Shown: positions 45,059 through 53,748, counted from the first letter of the stretch. The stretch: DNA of 64,000 nt from Streptomyces peucetius (GCF_025854275.1 NZ_CP107567.1:7986612-8050611); one strand, 5' to 3'. Notes: generated by a model from the sequence alone, not told the origin. Numbers and translations: made by a program.

Positions 45059-45157
45059 CCGTTGCCTTCCGATCCTCGTGGGAATCGAATCCAGCTGGCC
45101 GAGTTCCTGACGCGGTGGCGCTGACGTGGAGAAGGGGCAGTACATGAACAAGCATCG

Positions 45158-45277
45158 CTACCCCTTGCGCGTAAACCGACCCACAGCGGTCATTTCAGCG
45201 CAGGCAGTGAGCAGTCGATCCGGGTGCTTGCGGCGCTTGTCGGGCAGGTTCTCGGCGCGGGTGTGATCCAGGATGAG
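45158..45277 (-). pseudogene. Possible ISL3-type transposase fragment
   Basis: About 39 codons (LILDHTRAENLPDKRRKHPDRLLTACAEMTAV...) resemble the segment of ISL3 transposases just before their C-terminal domain; the intact one in this window reads LLTRPDNLKVEQHELLAKLTAACPEMTQL. It has no start and no flanking similarity. Confidence 0.4.
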
Positions 45278-45404
45278 AGGCGGCAGCTGTCGGCTGCCGA
45301 CTGCGGAGGCTGGACCAACTTGCCGAGGACCGGCAGCGCTGCTTGGCCCGTAATAGCGTCGAGACGACCGTTGTCCGCACGCCCAGCGCCGTCCCGTCCT
45401 CACC

Positions 45405-45533
45405 AGCTGGGCGCGCATCTTCTCGCTGTCGGTGTCGCCGACATTGACCGGGTGGGTGATCAGGGTGCCGGGCCCGGCTTCCTTGACGTGGTCGGCGAGG
45501 CCGGCCAGTCGTTCCTTGCTGCGGCCGGTGGCC
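45405..45533 (-). pseudogene. Fragment of a duplicated SDR gene
   Basis: Nearly identical to 11637-11765 in the SDR-like gene (ATGRSKERLAGLADHVKEAGPGTLITHPVNVGDTDSEKMRAQL against ...EERLAGLADHVKEAGPGTLITHPVNVGDADSESVRAQL). The 5' end of the gene and the whole YcaC-like gene are missing. The fragment is followed, ~70 bp on, by the same operator-containing promoter region seen at 12.7 kb. Confidence 0.88.
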
Positions 45534-45602
45534 GACGGTATCAAGGAAGGCAGACCGGGACGAAGGGATCACGTAGCGGCAGAGGGAAACGCCGCTAGTT
45601 GG

Positions 45603-45659
45603 TGACCACTTGGTCATTAAGGACAGTGCGGCTGGCCGTCATTAATGTCCAGATGGCCA
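45603..45659 (-). promoter_or_regulatory. Relic operon promoter with two TetR-type boxes
   Basis: TGACC-N4-GGTCA at 45603-45616 and a degenerate box at 45646-45659 (TGtCC-N4-GGcCA) are 43 bp apart, as at 12.7 kb. The -35 TGGACA (45651-45646) survives, but the -10 position is now CACTGT. This fits decay after loss of the operon. Confidence 0.6.
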
Positions 45660-45720
45660 CTTAAAAACTCGAAATACAGCCTGATCCATGTGATGGATGG
45701 GGCTTCTTTCGCCCCTGTCA

Positions 45721-45762
45721 TGCTGACCGCATGGTCAGCATATCGATAACCGCATGTACACT
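45721..45762 (+). promoter_or_regulatory. Operator and promoter of the second TetR gene
   Basis: TGCTGACC (45721-45728) and GGTCAGCA (45733-45740) form perfect 8-bp arms around 4 bp. The -10 TACACT at 45757-45762 is 6 nt before ATG 45769, so the mRNA is probably leaderless. The distances equal those at the paralogous locus. Confidence 0.7.
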
Positions 45763-45768
45763 TGCGCT

Positions 45769-46386
45769 ATGGATGAGCCCTCACCGACAACGAACACCGC
45801 CGCGAGCGGCCAGGACGTCGCGCCGCCTGTCAAACGCAGGCGCGCACCCGAGGAGCGCAGGGCCGCCATTGTCGAAGCCGCCCGCGCCGCCTTCGCCGAA
45901 CTGGGCTTCGGCAAGACGACCATCCGCGAGGTCGCGCGCCGGGCGGGGGTGACGCACGGCCTGGTCATGCGGCATTTCGGATCCAAGGAGCAGCTGTTCC
46001 TCGCTGCGGTGCCCAGCCCCCGCACGCTGATGGAGGAAGTGGCCGGCGACCCCAAGACGTTGCCGACACGCATCGCCCGGTCCTACGTCCGGCGCATGGC
46101 CGTCAGCGGCGGCAACGACCCCTTCGTGGCCATGCTGCGTGCCGTGGCCGCGGAGGAGGAGACTGCCAAGCGACTGTTCGCCGCGATGCAGGAGGACAGT
46201 CTCGAGATGTATCGGCACGTGATTCCGGCCCCCAGGCTGGAGGAGCGCGTTGCCTCCGTGGGCGCCTACCTCATCGGCGTGACGTTCTCCCGGTACGTCT
46301 TCAAAAGCGGACCCCTGGCCTCGATGTCGGACGAACAGCTCACCCGCCACCTCATTCCCAACCTCCGCAGCATCCTGCTCGACTGA
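45769..46386 (+). CDS. TetR-family regulator, paralogue of the one at 12888
   Basis: A 205-residue protein with the N-terminal HTH (AFAELGFGKTTIREVARRAGVTHGLVMRHFGSKEQLF). It is colinear with and highly similar to the TetR at 12888-13493, ending in the same IPNLRSILLD. I chose ATG 45769 over ATG 45754 because the -10 box is at 45757-45762 and the paralogue has only the equivalent downstream ATG. Its former target operon is reduced to an SDR fragment, so today it may regulate only itself and, by cross-binding, the intact operon at 12.6 kb. Confidence 0.9.
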   Translation: MDEPSPTTNTAASGQDVAPPVKRRRAPEERRAAIVEAARAAFAELGFGKTTIREVARRAGVTHGLVMRHFGSKEQLFLAAVPSPRTLMEEVAGDPKTLPTRIARSYVRRMAVSGGNDPFVAMLRAVAAEEETAKRLFAAMQEDSLEMYRHVIPAPRLEERVASVGAYLIGVTFSRYVFKSGPLASMSDEQLTRHLIPNLRSILLD

Positions 46387-46494
46387 TCGGTCGTCGTCCG
46401 CCTGTGCGGCAGGGGGCGTCGCCCGCCGCAGCGTGGGTCAGGCACCCCGTGCACGCTCGGGCATACGGCTGTGTCGATGCACCGACATCACCGA

Positions 46495-46514
46495 GCCCGG
46501 CAGCGCTGCCGGGC
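46495..46514. terminator. Perfect 20-bp palindrome between convergent tetR and marR
   Basis: GCCCGGCAGC followed directly by GCTGCCGGGC. It lies between the two stops and can form a short-loop hairpin in either transcript. Confidence 0.5.
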
Positions 46515-46620
46515 GGCACGTCGGCACCGGGGCGACACCTGGCCGTGGCGATGCGTTGGGATACGCGATGACGGCGGGTGCGCTCCCAGGGCGAAGCCCG
46601 CCGGGCGCCAGGAGGGTCGC

Positions 46621-47097
46621 CTACTGTCGCGCGGACCGGGCAGCGTGTCCGTCAGCCGGGGCGGACGAAGCAGGCAGGGACGCCAGCGCGCTGCGCTGGG
46701 TGTCGTTGAGCGGGGCGAGGAAGAAGGCGCGCACCGCCTCGGCGTGAACGTGGAGCGCACGGCGGGCGGCGTCCGCTCCCGCGGGAGTGAGGCGGACGAT
46801 CATGTACCGCCCGCTGCCCGCGCTCTTCCGGCTGAGCAGTGCGCGTTTGTCCATGCGGCTGAGCTGGTGGGAGAGCCGGGAGGCCGACCAGGAGAGCGAA
46901 TCGCCCAGCGTCTGCTGCCCGAGACTGTGCCCGGGCGCTTCCCAGAGCCGCACGAGGATCTCGAACTCGGGCACGGACAGACCGCTCCGCTCGGTCAGGG
47001 CGCGCGCGACAGAGGCGGTCACACTCTCGCTCCAGGCCAGGAAACCGCGCCAGAGGTCACGCTCGTGCGGGCTGAGGTAGCTGTCGGGAGAGCTCAT
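46621..47097 (-). CDS. MarR-family regulator
   Basis: A 158-residue protein; ATG 47097. The winged helix reads LSVPEFEILVRLWEAPGHSLGQQTLGDSLSWSASRLSHQLSRMDKRALLSRKSAGSGRYMIVRLTPAG. It is divergent from a membrane protein gene at 47220, and the 122-bp gap contains two dyads suited to a MarR dimer. Probably the repressor of that gene and itself, released by a small phenolic or toxic compound. Confidence 0.92.
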   Translation of the reverse strand: MSSPDSYLSPHERDLWRGFLAWSESVTASVARALTERSGLSVPEFEILVRLWEAPGHSLGQQTLGDSLSWSASRLSHQLSRMDKRALLSRKSAGSGRYMIVRLTPAGADAARRALHVHAEAVRAFFLAPLNDTQRSALASLPASSAPADGHAARSARQ

Positions 47098-47117
47098 GGC
47101 ACCACTCTGCCCCACGC

Positions 47118-47171
47118 GACTTGACGTGACAAGTCGGTGCGGCTTAACGTAGGGACTTGACATATCAACTC
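47118..47171. promoter_or_regulatory. Two MarR operator dyads
   Basis: GACTTG-N6-CAAGTC (47118-47135) is a perfect dyad. GACTTG-N6-CAACTC (47154-47171) has one mismatch. They are 36 bp apart centre to centre, in the marR/membrane-protein divergent gap. Confidence 0.65.
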
Positions 47172-47219
47172 GAAGTCTCGGTGCCATATCGGGGCCTCCT
47201 CGATCAACAGGAGACAGAC

Positions 47220-48209
47220 ATGTCCGGGTTCCCGGGCCGCCCCAAGGGCAAGAGCTTCGCCGCCGTCCTGTGGTTCCCCTTTTTCTTCGCCGCCGCCTTC
47301 GCCGTCATGTTCCTCGGGGCCTTCGCCAGCCCCACTCCGCACGACATGAGCCTCGGCGTCACCGGCACCAACGCCCACGTCTCGGCGGTCGACAAGGCCG
47401 TACGACAGGCGGCCGGAAACGGTGTCGAAATCCGGCAGCTGCCCGACCGGCAGGAAGCCGAGCGCCTGGTCCGCCAGGGCGAGCTCGCCGGCGCCTACGT
47501 CGCGGAAGACCCGCAGAACCCCGAACTGCTGGTCGCCTCGGCCTCCAGCGCAGTCCGGGCCGACTACCTGAAGGAGGTCGCCGGCCGGGAAACCGCCCAG
47601 CAGGTCAGCGGCACCCCGGCAACGACCGTGGACCTGGTACCCGCGGCGCGAGGCGACGTCAGCGGAGTCGGCCTGTTCTTCTACGCCATGCCGCTGCTGC
47701 TTGTCGGAATGATCACATCCATCGTGCTGCTCCAGGCAGTCACATGGACAGCCCGCAAGAAGGCCGCAGCAATCGCCGCCACAGGCGCGTTCGCCTCGGT
47801 GTTCGTCTACACGGTGGCGGTGTCGATGGACGTCGTGCCCGCCAAGCCCGTCCTGATCGTCCACGCCTTCCTGCTGACCCAGGCGATCGGCTGGCTGACC
47901 ACGGCAGTCGCCCTGCTGGCCAAGCACCACTTCATGCCGGTGGCCATGACCTTCGTGCTCATCCTCGGCATCCCCACGGCGGGCGGCAGTGTGCCGCCGG
48001 ACATGCTCCCGGCCGCCCTGGGAGCGCTGCACCAGATGCTGCCCTTCGGCCAGTTCATCGACCTGGCGCGGTCGTCCGCGTACTTCGGCGGACACGACAC
48101 CGTCCGGCCGTTCCTCACCCTGCTGGGCTGGCTCGCCGCAGCGGCCACCTTGTTCGCCTTCGCCGCGCGCCGCGCCAACCGCTCGGCGCAACCGTCCCGC
48201 GCAGCGTAA
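47220..48209 (+). CDS. ABC-2-like/DUF3533-type membrane protein under MarR control
   Basis: A 329-residue protein; ATG 47220 is 7 nt after AGGAG. One N-terminal membrane helix (FAAVLWFPFFFAAAFAVMFLGAF), a ~115-residue extracytoplasmic domain (DMSLGVTGTNAHVSAVDKAVR...), then five or six helices from ~160. This is the layout of DUF3533/YhgE-type and ABC-2 permease-like proteins. No ATPase gene is adjacent. With a divergent MarR it is a plausible efflux or tolerance protein. Confidence 0.82.
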   Translation: MSGFPGRPKGKSFAAVLWFPFFFAAAFAVMFLGAFASPTPHDMSLGVTGTNAHVSAVDKAVRQAAGNGVEIRQLPDRQEAERLVRQGELAGAYVAEDPQNPELLVASASSAVRADYLKEVAGRETAQQVSGTPATTVDLVPAARGDVSGVGLFFYAMPLLLVGMITSIVLLQAVTWTARKKAAAIAATGAFASVFVYTVAVSMDVVPAKPVLIVHAFLLTQAIGWLTTAVALLAKHHFMPVAMTFVLILGIPTAGGSVPPDMLPAALGALHQMLPFGQFIDLARSSAYFGGHDTVRPFLTLLGWLAAAATLFAFAARRANRSAQPSRAA

Positions 48210-48302
48210 AGAGCGTTCGGTGTCGGCCTGGCAGCTGCACCGCAGCGGGGACCAGATGCCCTCGACGGGGGAAGAGTGCACGGCAGGTACAGGCCCCCGC
48301 CT

Positions 48303-48431
48303 TACGAACGGGATTCGTACGACTGGACCGGCCGCACGGTCGAATACCACCGCGCGCAGATCCGGGGCCACCTTGGCTTCCGCGAGCGCAGCGTCGCGGA
48401 CGCGGAGAAGCTGACGGCGTATCTGGCCGAG
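48303..48431 (+). pseudogene. Fragment of a Tn3-family transposase (DUF4158 region)
   Basis: About 43 codons read YERDSYDWTGRTVEYHRAQIRGHLGFRERSVADAEKLTAYLAE, which is the N-terminal DUF4158 segment of Tn3-type transposases. Similarity ends on both sides. It marks the left edge of the transposon-rich region. 48432-48616 shows no gene. Confidence 0.7.
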
Positions 48432-48616
48432 CTGCCTCCCACCCCACCTATGCGGCGATGCCGGAGGCCGCCGCGCTTGCGTGGAAGGAGACCAGCGCCG
48501 CCACATGTGTAGGTCGCACAGGGTCAGTCTTGCTGGGCGGCTGCCTTACGGCGGCGCAGATCGGACAGCCACCCGGGCGGAGTGGCACCGCCGCCGCGGC
48601 GAAGAGATCGGCGAGG

Positions 48617-49597
48617 TCACTGCCGCGGCGGGTCCTCAGTTGATGTGTCCCAGCCCGGCATGCTGTCGTGCCGTATGTCCTTGACGCTGAGGCACTCCTC
48701 AAAGAAGGCGAGGGCCTTGAGGTGGTACGCGCGGGCGGCCCAGCCGAGGCTGATGTTGTGACCGGCCTGTGGCAGGCGGTCGATGACGATCCGCGGGGCG
48801 GCGGACAGCAGCGCGGTCAGGTCGGCGAGGTCGTCCTCGCCGTGGCTCCACCAGGCCTCGTGTTCGGCGAAGGTGAGCCGGACGGGGACACGGACGCGCG
48901 GCAGGATGGCCGCCGACAGGCGCATCCAGCCGGCCACGGTGCTGACCTCTCGTGCGGGCATGGGCGCCACCACCTGCTGGCTCGCCCTGAACGTCTGCGG
49001 CGGATACAGGCCCAGCGGCCCCCAGTTCAGCAGCCGCAGGCTGCCCTCACGGTCTGACCCGACGAGGCCGGTGCCCACGGCCAGTCGGCGCCCGCACCCG
49101 GAGACATCCATGCCCAGCAGGTCCGGCGTGTCCCAGTCGGCGGCGGCCGCGAAGGCCGCCTTGGCTCCGAAAGAATGCGCCAGCAGGAACGTGTCGGTAC
49201 CGGGTGCATGGCGTGCCCTGAACGCCTGGACGGCGCAGCGCACGGCGGCCGCTTGGACGGTCAGCCGTTGCCCTGCGGGCAGGCATGCGGCCGAGGCCCC
49301 GTAGCCGGGCCGGTCCAGCGCCAGCACCGTGTACCCCAGGCGCGCGCCGAGAGCCAGCAAGGACACGTCCGGATGCGCCTGTCCGTCGAAGTACCCCGCG
49401 TTCATACCGCCACCGTGCAAGGCGACGATCACCGCGCGCGGGGCCTCCTGGTCGGGTCCACTCAGCAGGCCGGACAGGCTGAGGCCATCCGCATCGATGG
49501 TGACCGGGCGGACGCCGGGTGAGTTCCGCCGGTGATACGGCTCCGGCGCAGCCGCCGATCTCACGGCGGCGGGCTGCCCGGCGGGGCCATCAAGCAT
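48617..49597 (-). CDS. Alpha/beta hydrolase of unknown specificity
   Basis: A 326-residue protein; ATG 49597 follows GAGGA. The fold elements are LHGGGMNAGYFD (oxyanion), a lid-like region, the nucleophile in LLAHSFGAKAAFA, and His in LPQAGHNISLGWAARAYH. A long upstream extension of the frame to 50035 lacks any fold and is ignored. No signal peptide is obvious. The LALDRPGYGAS stretch places it among the epoxide hydrolase/thioesterase-like group. Confidence 0.82.
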   Translation of the reverse strand: MLDGPAGQPAAVRSAAAPEPYHRRNSPGVRPVTIDADGLSLSGLLSGPDQEAPRAVIVALHGGGMNAGYFDGQAHPDVSLLALGARLGYTVLALDRPGYGASAACLPAGQRLTVQAAAVRCAVQAFRARHAPGTDTFLLAHSFGAKAAFAAAADWDTPDLLGMDVSGCGRRLAVGTGLVGSDREGSLRLLNWGPLGLYPPQTFRASQQVVAPMPAREVSTVAGWMRLSAAILPRVRVPVRLTFAEHEAWWSHGEDDLADLTALLSAAPRIVIDRLPQAGHNISLGWAARAYHLKALAFFEECLSVKDIRHDSMPGWDTSTEDPPRQ

Positions 49598-50216
49598 AGA
49601 GGTCCTCAACTCGGGTGACGACACGTAAGCAGCAGCACTCTTCGATCGATACCTGAACAGCAGGTGAATCCTGGAGGATGTGTCCAAGCGGGGGCCGGGG
49701 CCAGGTTTCAACCGCAGGTTCCGCAGCTCATCCTGCGTGCCGCGCCGGCTGTCAGCCACCCGAGGCGGTGCACAGGGGTCACCTCGTGCGTCACGGTCCA
49801 GGGAGTCTGCGGTGCCACGGGGAGGGTCGGCAGCGAGGCGATGTCGTTGCACCGGGCGGTCCGTTCCAGGACCGTCCGATCGATAGTGCAACTGGAGCAT
49901 GCAGCTCCCGCCGACGTGCTGGAGCATCACGGCTCCCGCTTCGAGGCGGCCACGAACCCGGCGTGCCGGAGCCCTTGGGAACCGCACAGTGAACTGTGGC
50001 CCAACGAGTTCACTTCCGTACAACTGCGCGTGCACGGAATGTCAGCGTGGCTGGTCGTGCGGCGCTACGTTCGCCCCATCGAAGTCGGAGCCGGCGGCAG
50101 GGACTGGCCCATGACGACCCGGATCGGCGGTCGCGCAAGGGTGAGGCCGCCGCCTCCCGCGAATCCAGGGTGCCGGCCCGGCTGCGTCAAACGGCACCCA
50201 GACAGGGGAGAACCCG
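49598..50216. other. Gap between hydrolase and SsgA-like gene
   Basis: No convincing gene in ~620 bp. A weak open stretch (about 49890-50060, + strand) has no recognisable family or start. Confidence 0.4.
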
Positions 50217-50720
50217 ATGAACAAGCACCTGAGCGGTACCAGTGGTAATCATGTCCACGCCCAGCCTGCCGACCGTGCCGAGCACGGCGAAAACGGCGCG
50301 GGCACACCCCGCCTGGTCAGCAGCGAGTTGGCCGTGTTCGTCACCGTCGACGAAGGACACACGGCGCCCTTGTGGGCCAACCTGCACTACGACATGGCCG
50401 ATCCCTACGCGGTGAGCATCACCTTCCACATGGGCGGCGATCACACCCTGCCCTGGGTGTTCGCCCGTAGCCTCCTCGCCGAAGGACTCGCCCGGCCGAC
50501 CGGCGTCGGCCAGGTCCGGGTGCGACCCTCTCGCGCGCACGGTCTGAGCACCGTGCGCATATCTCTGATGTCCAACGCAGGTGCGGCCGTGGTCGTGGCG
50601 CCGGCACGGGCGATCGCTGCGTTCCTGGAGCGGGCCGATGCCCTCATACCTCCGGGCATGGAATACCTGCATGTGGATCTGGACCGCCTCACGCATCACG
50701 TGAACGCCGGCAGCGCCTAG
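50217..50720 (+). CDS. Second SsgA-like protein (SALP)
   Basis: A 167-residue protein; ATG 50217 follows GGGAGA. It has the SALP core YDMADPYAVSITFHMGGDHTLPWVFARSLLAEGLARPTGVGQVRVRPS and the C-terminal IPPGMEYLHVDLDRLTHHV. Compared with the first SALP (13611-14066) it has a ~30-residue N-terminal extension. Expected to act in septum or spore-wall formation. It stands alone beside the mobile-element island. Confidence 0.9.
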   Translation: MNKHLSGTSGNHVHAQPADRAEHGENGAGTPRLVSSELAVFVTVDEGHTAPLWANLHYDMADPYAVSITFHMGGDHTLPWVFARSLLAEGLARPTGVGQVRVRPSRAHGLSTVRISLMSNAGAAVVVAPARAIAAFLERADALIPPGMEYLHVDLDRLTHHVNAGSA

Positions 50721-50904
50721 CGCGACGCCCGAACCGCACCGGGGAGCGGGACAACCCGTGCCGGGATCACCGTATCGGCCGCGACGCGGTGGGCAGCGGT
50801 GACCGGTCGAGGAGGTCGGCGGCGCGGGTCGGTTCGCGGTGCAGCCGCAGGGTGCGGGAGTGTCTGATCAACGGCGGGTCTGACGATCGCGGAAGCGATG
50901 TGAG

Positions 50905-51252
50905 ATGACCGAATCCGCCGTTGAGTCCGAGGGCCGTGACCAGCTCGCCGAAGGGGCCGTGTCGAGCGCGGTGAGCGACGAGCAGTTGATTGCGATGCTG
51001 GTCGACCGCGCCCGCTCGGACGGTCCGCAGCTGACCGGGGAGGGCGGGCTGTTGCAGCATCTGACCAAGCGGCTGCTGGAGTCCGGCCTTGGAGGGCGAG
51101 ATCACCGACCACCTCGGCTATGACAAGCACGAGCGGCGGGCAGGAACGGTGGCCGGTCCCGCAACGGCACACGCTCCAAGACGGTGCTGACCGACGTCGG
51201 CCCGGTGGAGATAACCGTGCCCCACGACCAGCATCCTGTGCTCGTCTGCGAC
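50905..51252 (+). pseudogene. IS256-family transposase, degenerate 5' part
   Basis: From ATG 50905 the frame reads SDEQLIAMLVDRARSDGPQLTGEGGLLQHLTKRLLES, typical for IS256/Mutator transposases. A frameshift near 51095 follows; YDKHERRAG and TVLTDVGPVEITVPHD continue in another frame. An internal deletion then joins VPHDQ to ...VLVCD, which is normally ~130 residues further on. The piece ends at GTCTGCGAC (51252), exactly where IS110-type DNA begins. Confidence 0.85.
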
Positions 51253-52580
51253 TGTGAGGATGATCGTGTTCCGCACGGGGCCGCGGCCTGACCCGGTCTG
51301 CGACTGACCAAGGTGTCCTGAGCTCCGATCTGTCGGCCCGGTTCCGTGCGGGGCTCGCTGCCGCCGGCCCGGCGGGCGTGTCCCGATAGGGGCCTTCGCG
51401 ACAGGCACCCTCACAGTCCTGACCGCCCGACCGGTCCGGTGGTGGCCATCCGCCCGCGAACCGATCGAGACAGGCACATGACCATCCTCAGCATGCCGCA
51501 CAACGGCGACACTGCGCAGCCGCCCATGGACTCCGCCACCGCCGTGCTCGGTGTCGACACCCACAAGGACGTGCACGTCGCCGCTGTCGTCAGCGTTCTC
51601 GGCGCCCTACTGGGCACCCAGTCGTTCCCCGCCACGGCCTCCGGATACCGCCAACTCGCCGACTGGGCCCGTTCGTTGGGAGTCGTCCGGCGGGCCGGGG
51701 TGGAGGGGACGGGCTCCTACGGCGCCGGGCTGGCTCGGCATCTGGCCACCGAGGGTATTGAAGTCATCGAGGTCAACCGGCCGGACCGAGCGGCCCGGCG
51801 ACGCTCGGGCAAGACCGACGCGGTCGACGCCGAGGCCGCCGCCCGGGCCGTGCTGGGCGGACGAGCCACAGGGGCCCCGAAGAGCAAAGACGGCCCGGTG
51901 GAGGAGCTTCGCGTCCTGAAAGTCGTCAAGGACTCCGCAGTCCGCAACCGCACCCAGGCCATCAACCAGCTCAAGGCCCTCCTGCTCAGCGCACCGGCGC
52001 AGCTGCGCGAGTCCCTCGCCGGTCTCTCGAACCCGGCGCTGTTCAAGGCGTGCGCTGCCCTGGACGCGCAGGCGAGCGCGGTGCACCAGGCCCTGAGCCT
52101 GCTGGCCCACCGCATCAAGCAGCTTTCCGCCGAGGCCACCACTCTCACCCGTCGGATTGCCGCGATCATCCAGGCACACAGCCCGCAGTTGCTCGAACTC
52201 ACCGGCGTCGGTCCGGACAGCGCGGCCATCTTGCTCATAGCCGCAGGCGACAACCACGACCGCCTCCGTGACGAGGCGTCCTTCGCCGCCCTGTGCGGTG
52301 TCAGTCCGGTCGAACGCTCCTCCGGCAAGAACCAACGCCGACGGCTCAACCGCGGTGGGAACCGGCAGGCCAACGCCGCCCTTTACCGCATCGTGCTCTC
52401 CCGCTTGCGCTGGGAGGAACGCTCCGTGCCTACCTCCTGCGACGCACCGCAGAGGGCAAGACGAAGCGGGAGGTCATCCGCTGCCTGAAGAGGTACGTCG
52501 CCCGCGAGATACACCGCGCTATCGCTTCCGCCCCACTGCCCGTTACCGACGGCCACGCGGCTTGACATCCATAGGGGCAT
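51253..52580 (+). mobile_element. IS110-family element inserted in the IS256 remnant
   Basis: The IS256 coding sequence breaks after CTCGTCTGCGAC (51241-51252) and resumes at CGGGCTCAAG (52581), which together restore the family's VCDGLKGLPDAV. The ~1.33 kb between carries an IS110-type transposase gene and ends in ttgacatccatagggg, typical of this family. No inverted repeats are seen, as expected. Confidence 0.75.
51478..52565 (+). pseudogene. IS110-family transposase with C-terminal frameshift
   Basis: ATG 51478. The RuvC-like DEDD domain begins VLGVDTHKDVHVAAVV, with NRPDRAARRRSGKTDAVDAEAAARAVL. The C-terminal transposase_20 domain has LTGVGPDSAAILLIAAG, SFAALCGVSPVERSSGK and RRRLNRGGNRQANAALYRIV. 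At about 52425 one base is missing; the true end (RAYLLRRTAEGKTKREVIRCLKRYVAREIHRAI...) continues in another frame to 52565. In the first frame translation ends at 52488. It is probably inactive, or the base is a sequencing loss. Confidence 0.88.
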
Positions 52581-53112
52581 CGGGCTCAAGGGCCTGCCCG
52601 ACGCGGTCGAGACCGTCTGGCCACGCACGATCGTGCAGACCTGCATCGTCCACTTGATCCGCAACAGCATCCGCTACGTCGCCCGCCAGGACTGGGACAA
52701 GATCGCCAAGCTCCTCAAGCCCGTCTGCACCGCCCCGAGCGAGGCCGCCGCCACCGAGCGGTTCCTGGAGTTCTCCGAGAAGTGGGGCCAAGTATCCGGC
52801 CGTGATCAAGCTCTGGTCCGACCCCTGGGCTGAGATGGTCCCTTTCCTGTCCTTCGACGTCGAGATCCGCAAGGTGATCTGCTCGACGAACGCGATGGAG
52901 AGCGTGAACGCTCGCATCCGCAAGGCCTCCCGGCCCGTGCTCGCTTCCCTTCAAAAGCCGCCGTGTCGAAGTGCGTCTACACGGCGCTGATGAGCCTGGA
53001 GCCGACCGGCAAGGGTCACCGCCGCTGGACGATGCGCTGGAAGGCACCCATCCCTGCTGATGTGGGCGGGATTGAACGACGCCTGGCTGGCCGAAGCCGG
53101 GTCTGGTCATGA
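52581..53112 (+). pseudogene. IS256-family transposase, degenerate 3' part
   Basis: GLKGLPDAVETVWPRTIVQTCIVHLIRNSIRYVARQDWDKIAKLLKPV is the central catalytic region of IS256 transposases. After a frameshift near 52790, VIKLWSDPWAEMVPFLSFDVEIRKVICSTNAMESVNARIRKA follows. After another near 52960 the end reads CVYTALMSLEPTGKGHRRWTMRWK. With the 5' piece at 50905-51252 it forms one dead gene split by the IS110 insertion. Confidence 0.87.
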
Positions 53113-53721
53113 CCGAAGCCTGGAGACCAGACCCTCGAAGTAGCTACGGTGCACGGCAGTCAGGTCCACCTGCTCGGGGTCCAACAGCCACAGCAGGTGG
53201 GCCCCCTCGATGAACGCGGCCGTCTCCGCGGCCAGGATCGACGGGTCCAGGCCGGTACGGGCCGAACCGTCGGCCACGGCGCGCGTGAACAGGGACACCA
53301 AATGGATCCGCAGCGCCCTGCCACGGTCCCGGAACCAGGTGTGGAGCACGGAACCGGGCTCCAGGTTCTCTGCGGTGAGAGTGGTGTGCAGGGCAGCCAG
53401 TTCGCGTTCGGCGGCGGCGGTGTGCTCGGCGTCCCGTATGAACCAGTCGAAGGCCTGATCCAGGGTGGGTTCAGCGCCCAGCGGGATGGACAGCCGATCC
53501 AGGGCACGCCGATCGGCCTCCTCCAGGACAGCTTGTACGAGTCCGTCCTTGCTGCCGAAATGATGGATGAGGGCGGATGGGGTGGCGCCGGCGCGCTCGG
53601 CGATCGCGGCTACTCCAGTGCCGCGCACCCCCTGCCGTGAGAACAGCTCGATCGCGGCGTCAACCATGGCGCGGCGGCGCTCCACGCCCCGCTTCTGCAC
53701 CTGTCCCTTGACTCCAGCCAT
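53107..53721 (-). CDS. TetR-family regulator of the adjacent esterase
   Basis: A 204-residue protein; ATG 53721. The HTH reads LFSRQGVRGTGVAAIAERAGATPSALIHHFGSKDGLVQAVLEEAD. It is divergent from the RdmC-like hydrolase with a 95-bp gap that contains the dyad at 53749-53763. Its last codons overlap the end of the degraded IS256 transposase, so the element stopped right at this gene. Confidence 0.9.
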   Translation of the reverse strand: MAGVKGQVQKRGVERRRAMVDAAIELFSRQGVRGTGVAAIAERAGATPSALIHHFGSKDGLVQAVLEEADRRALDRLSIPLGAEPTLDQAFDWFIRDAEHTAAAERELAALHTTLTAENLEPGSVLHTWFRDRGRALRIHLVSLFTRAVADGSARTGLDPSILAAETAAFIEGAHLLWLLDPEQVDLTAVHRSYFEGLVSRLRS

Positions 53722-53748
53722 GGGGATCAGGGTGCCTGTCGGGGGCTG

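Noticed and set aside
49664..50248. A + strand frame upstream of the second SsgA-like gene
   Set aside because: No recognisable motif or ribosome site; composition looks like non-coding DNA.
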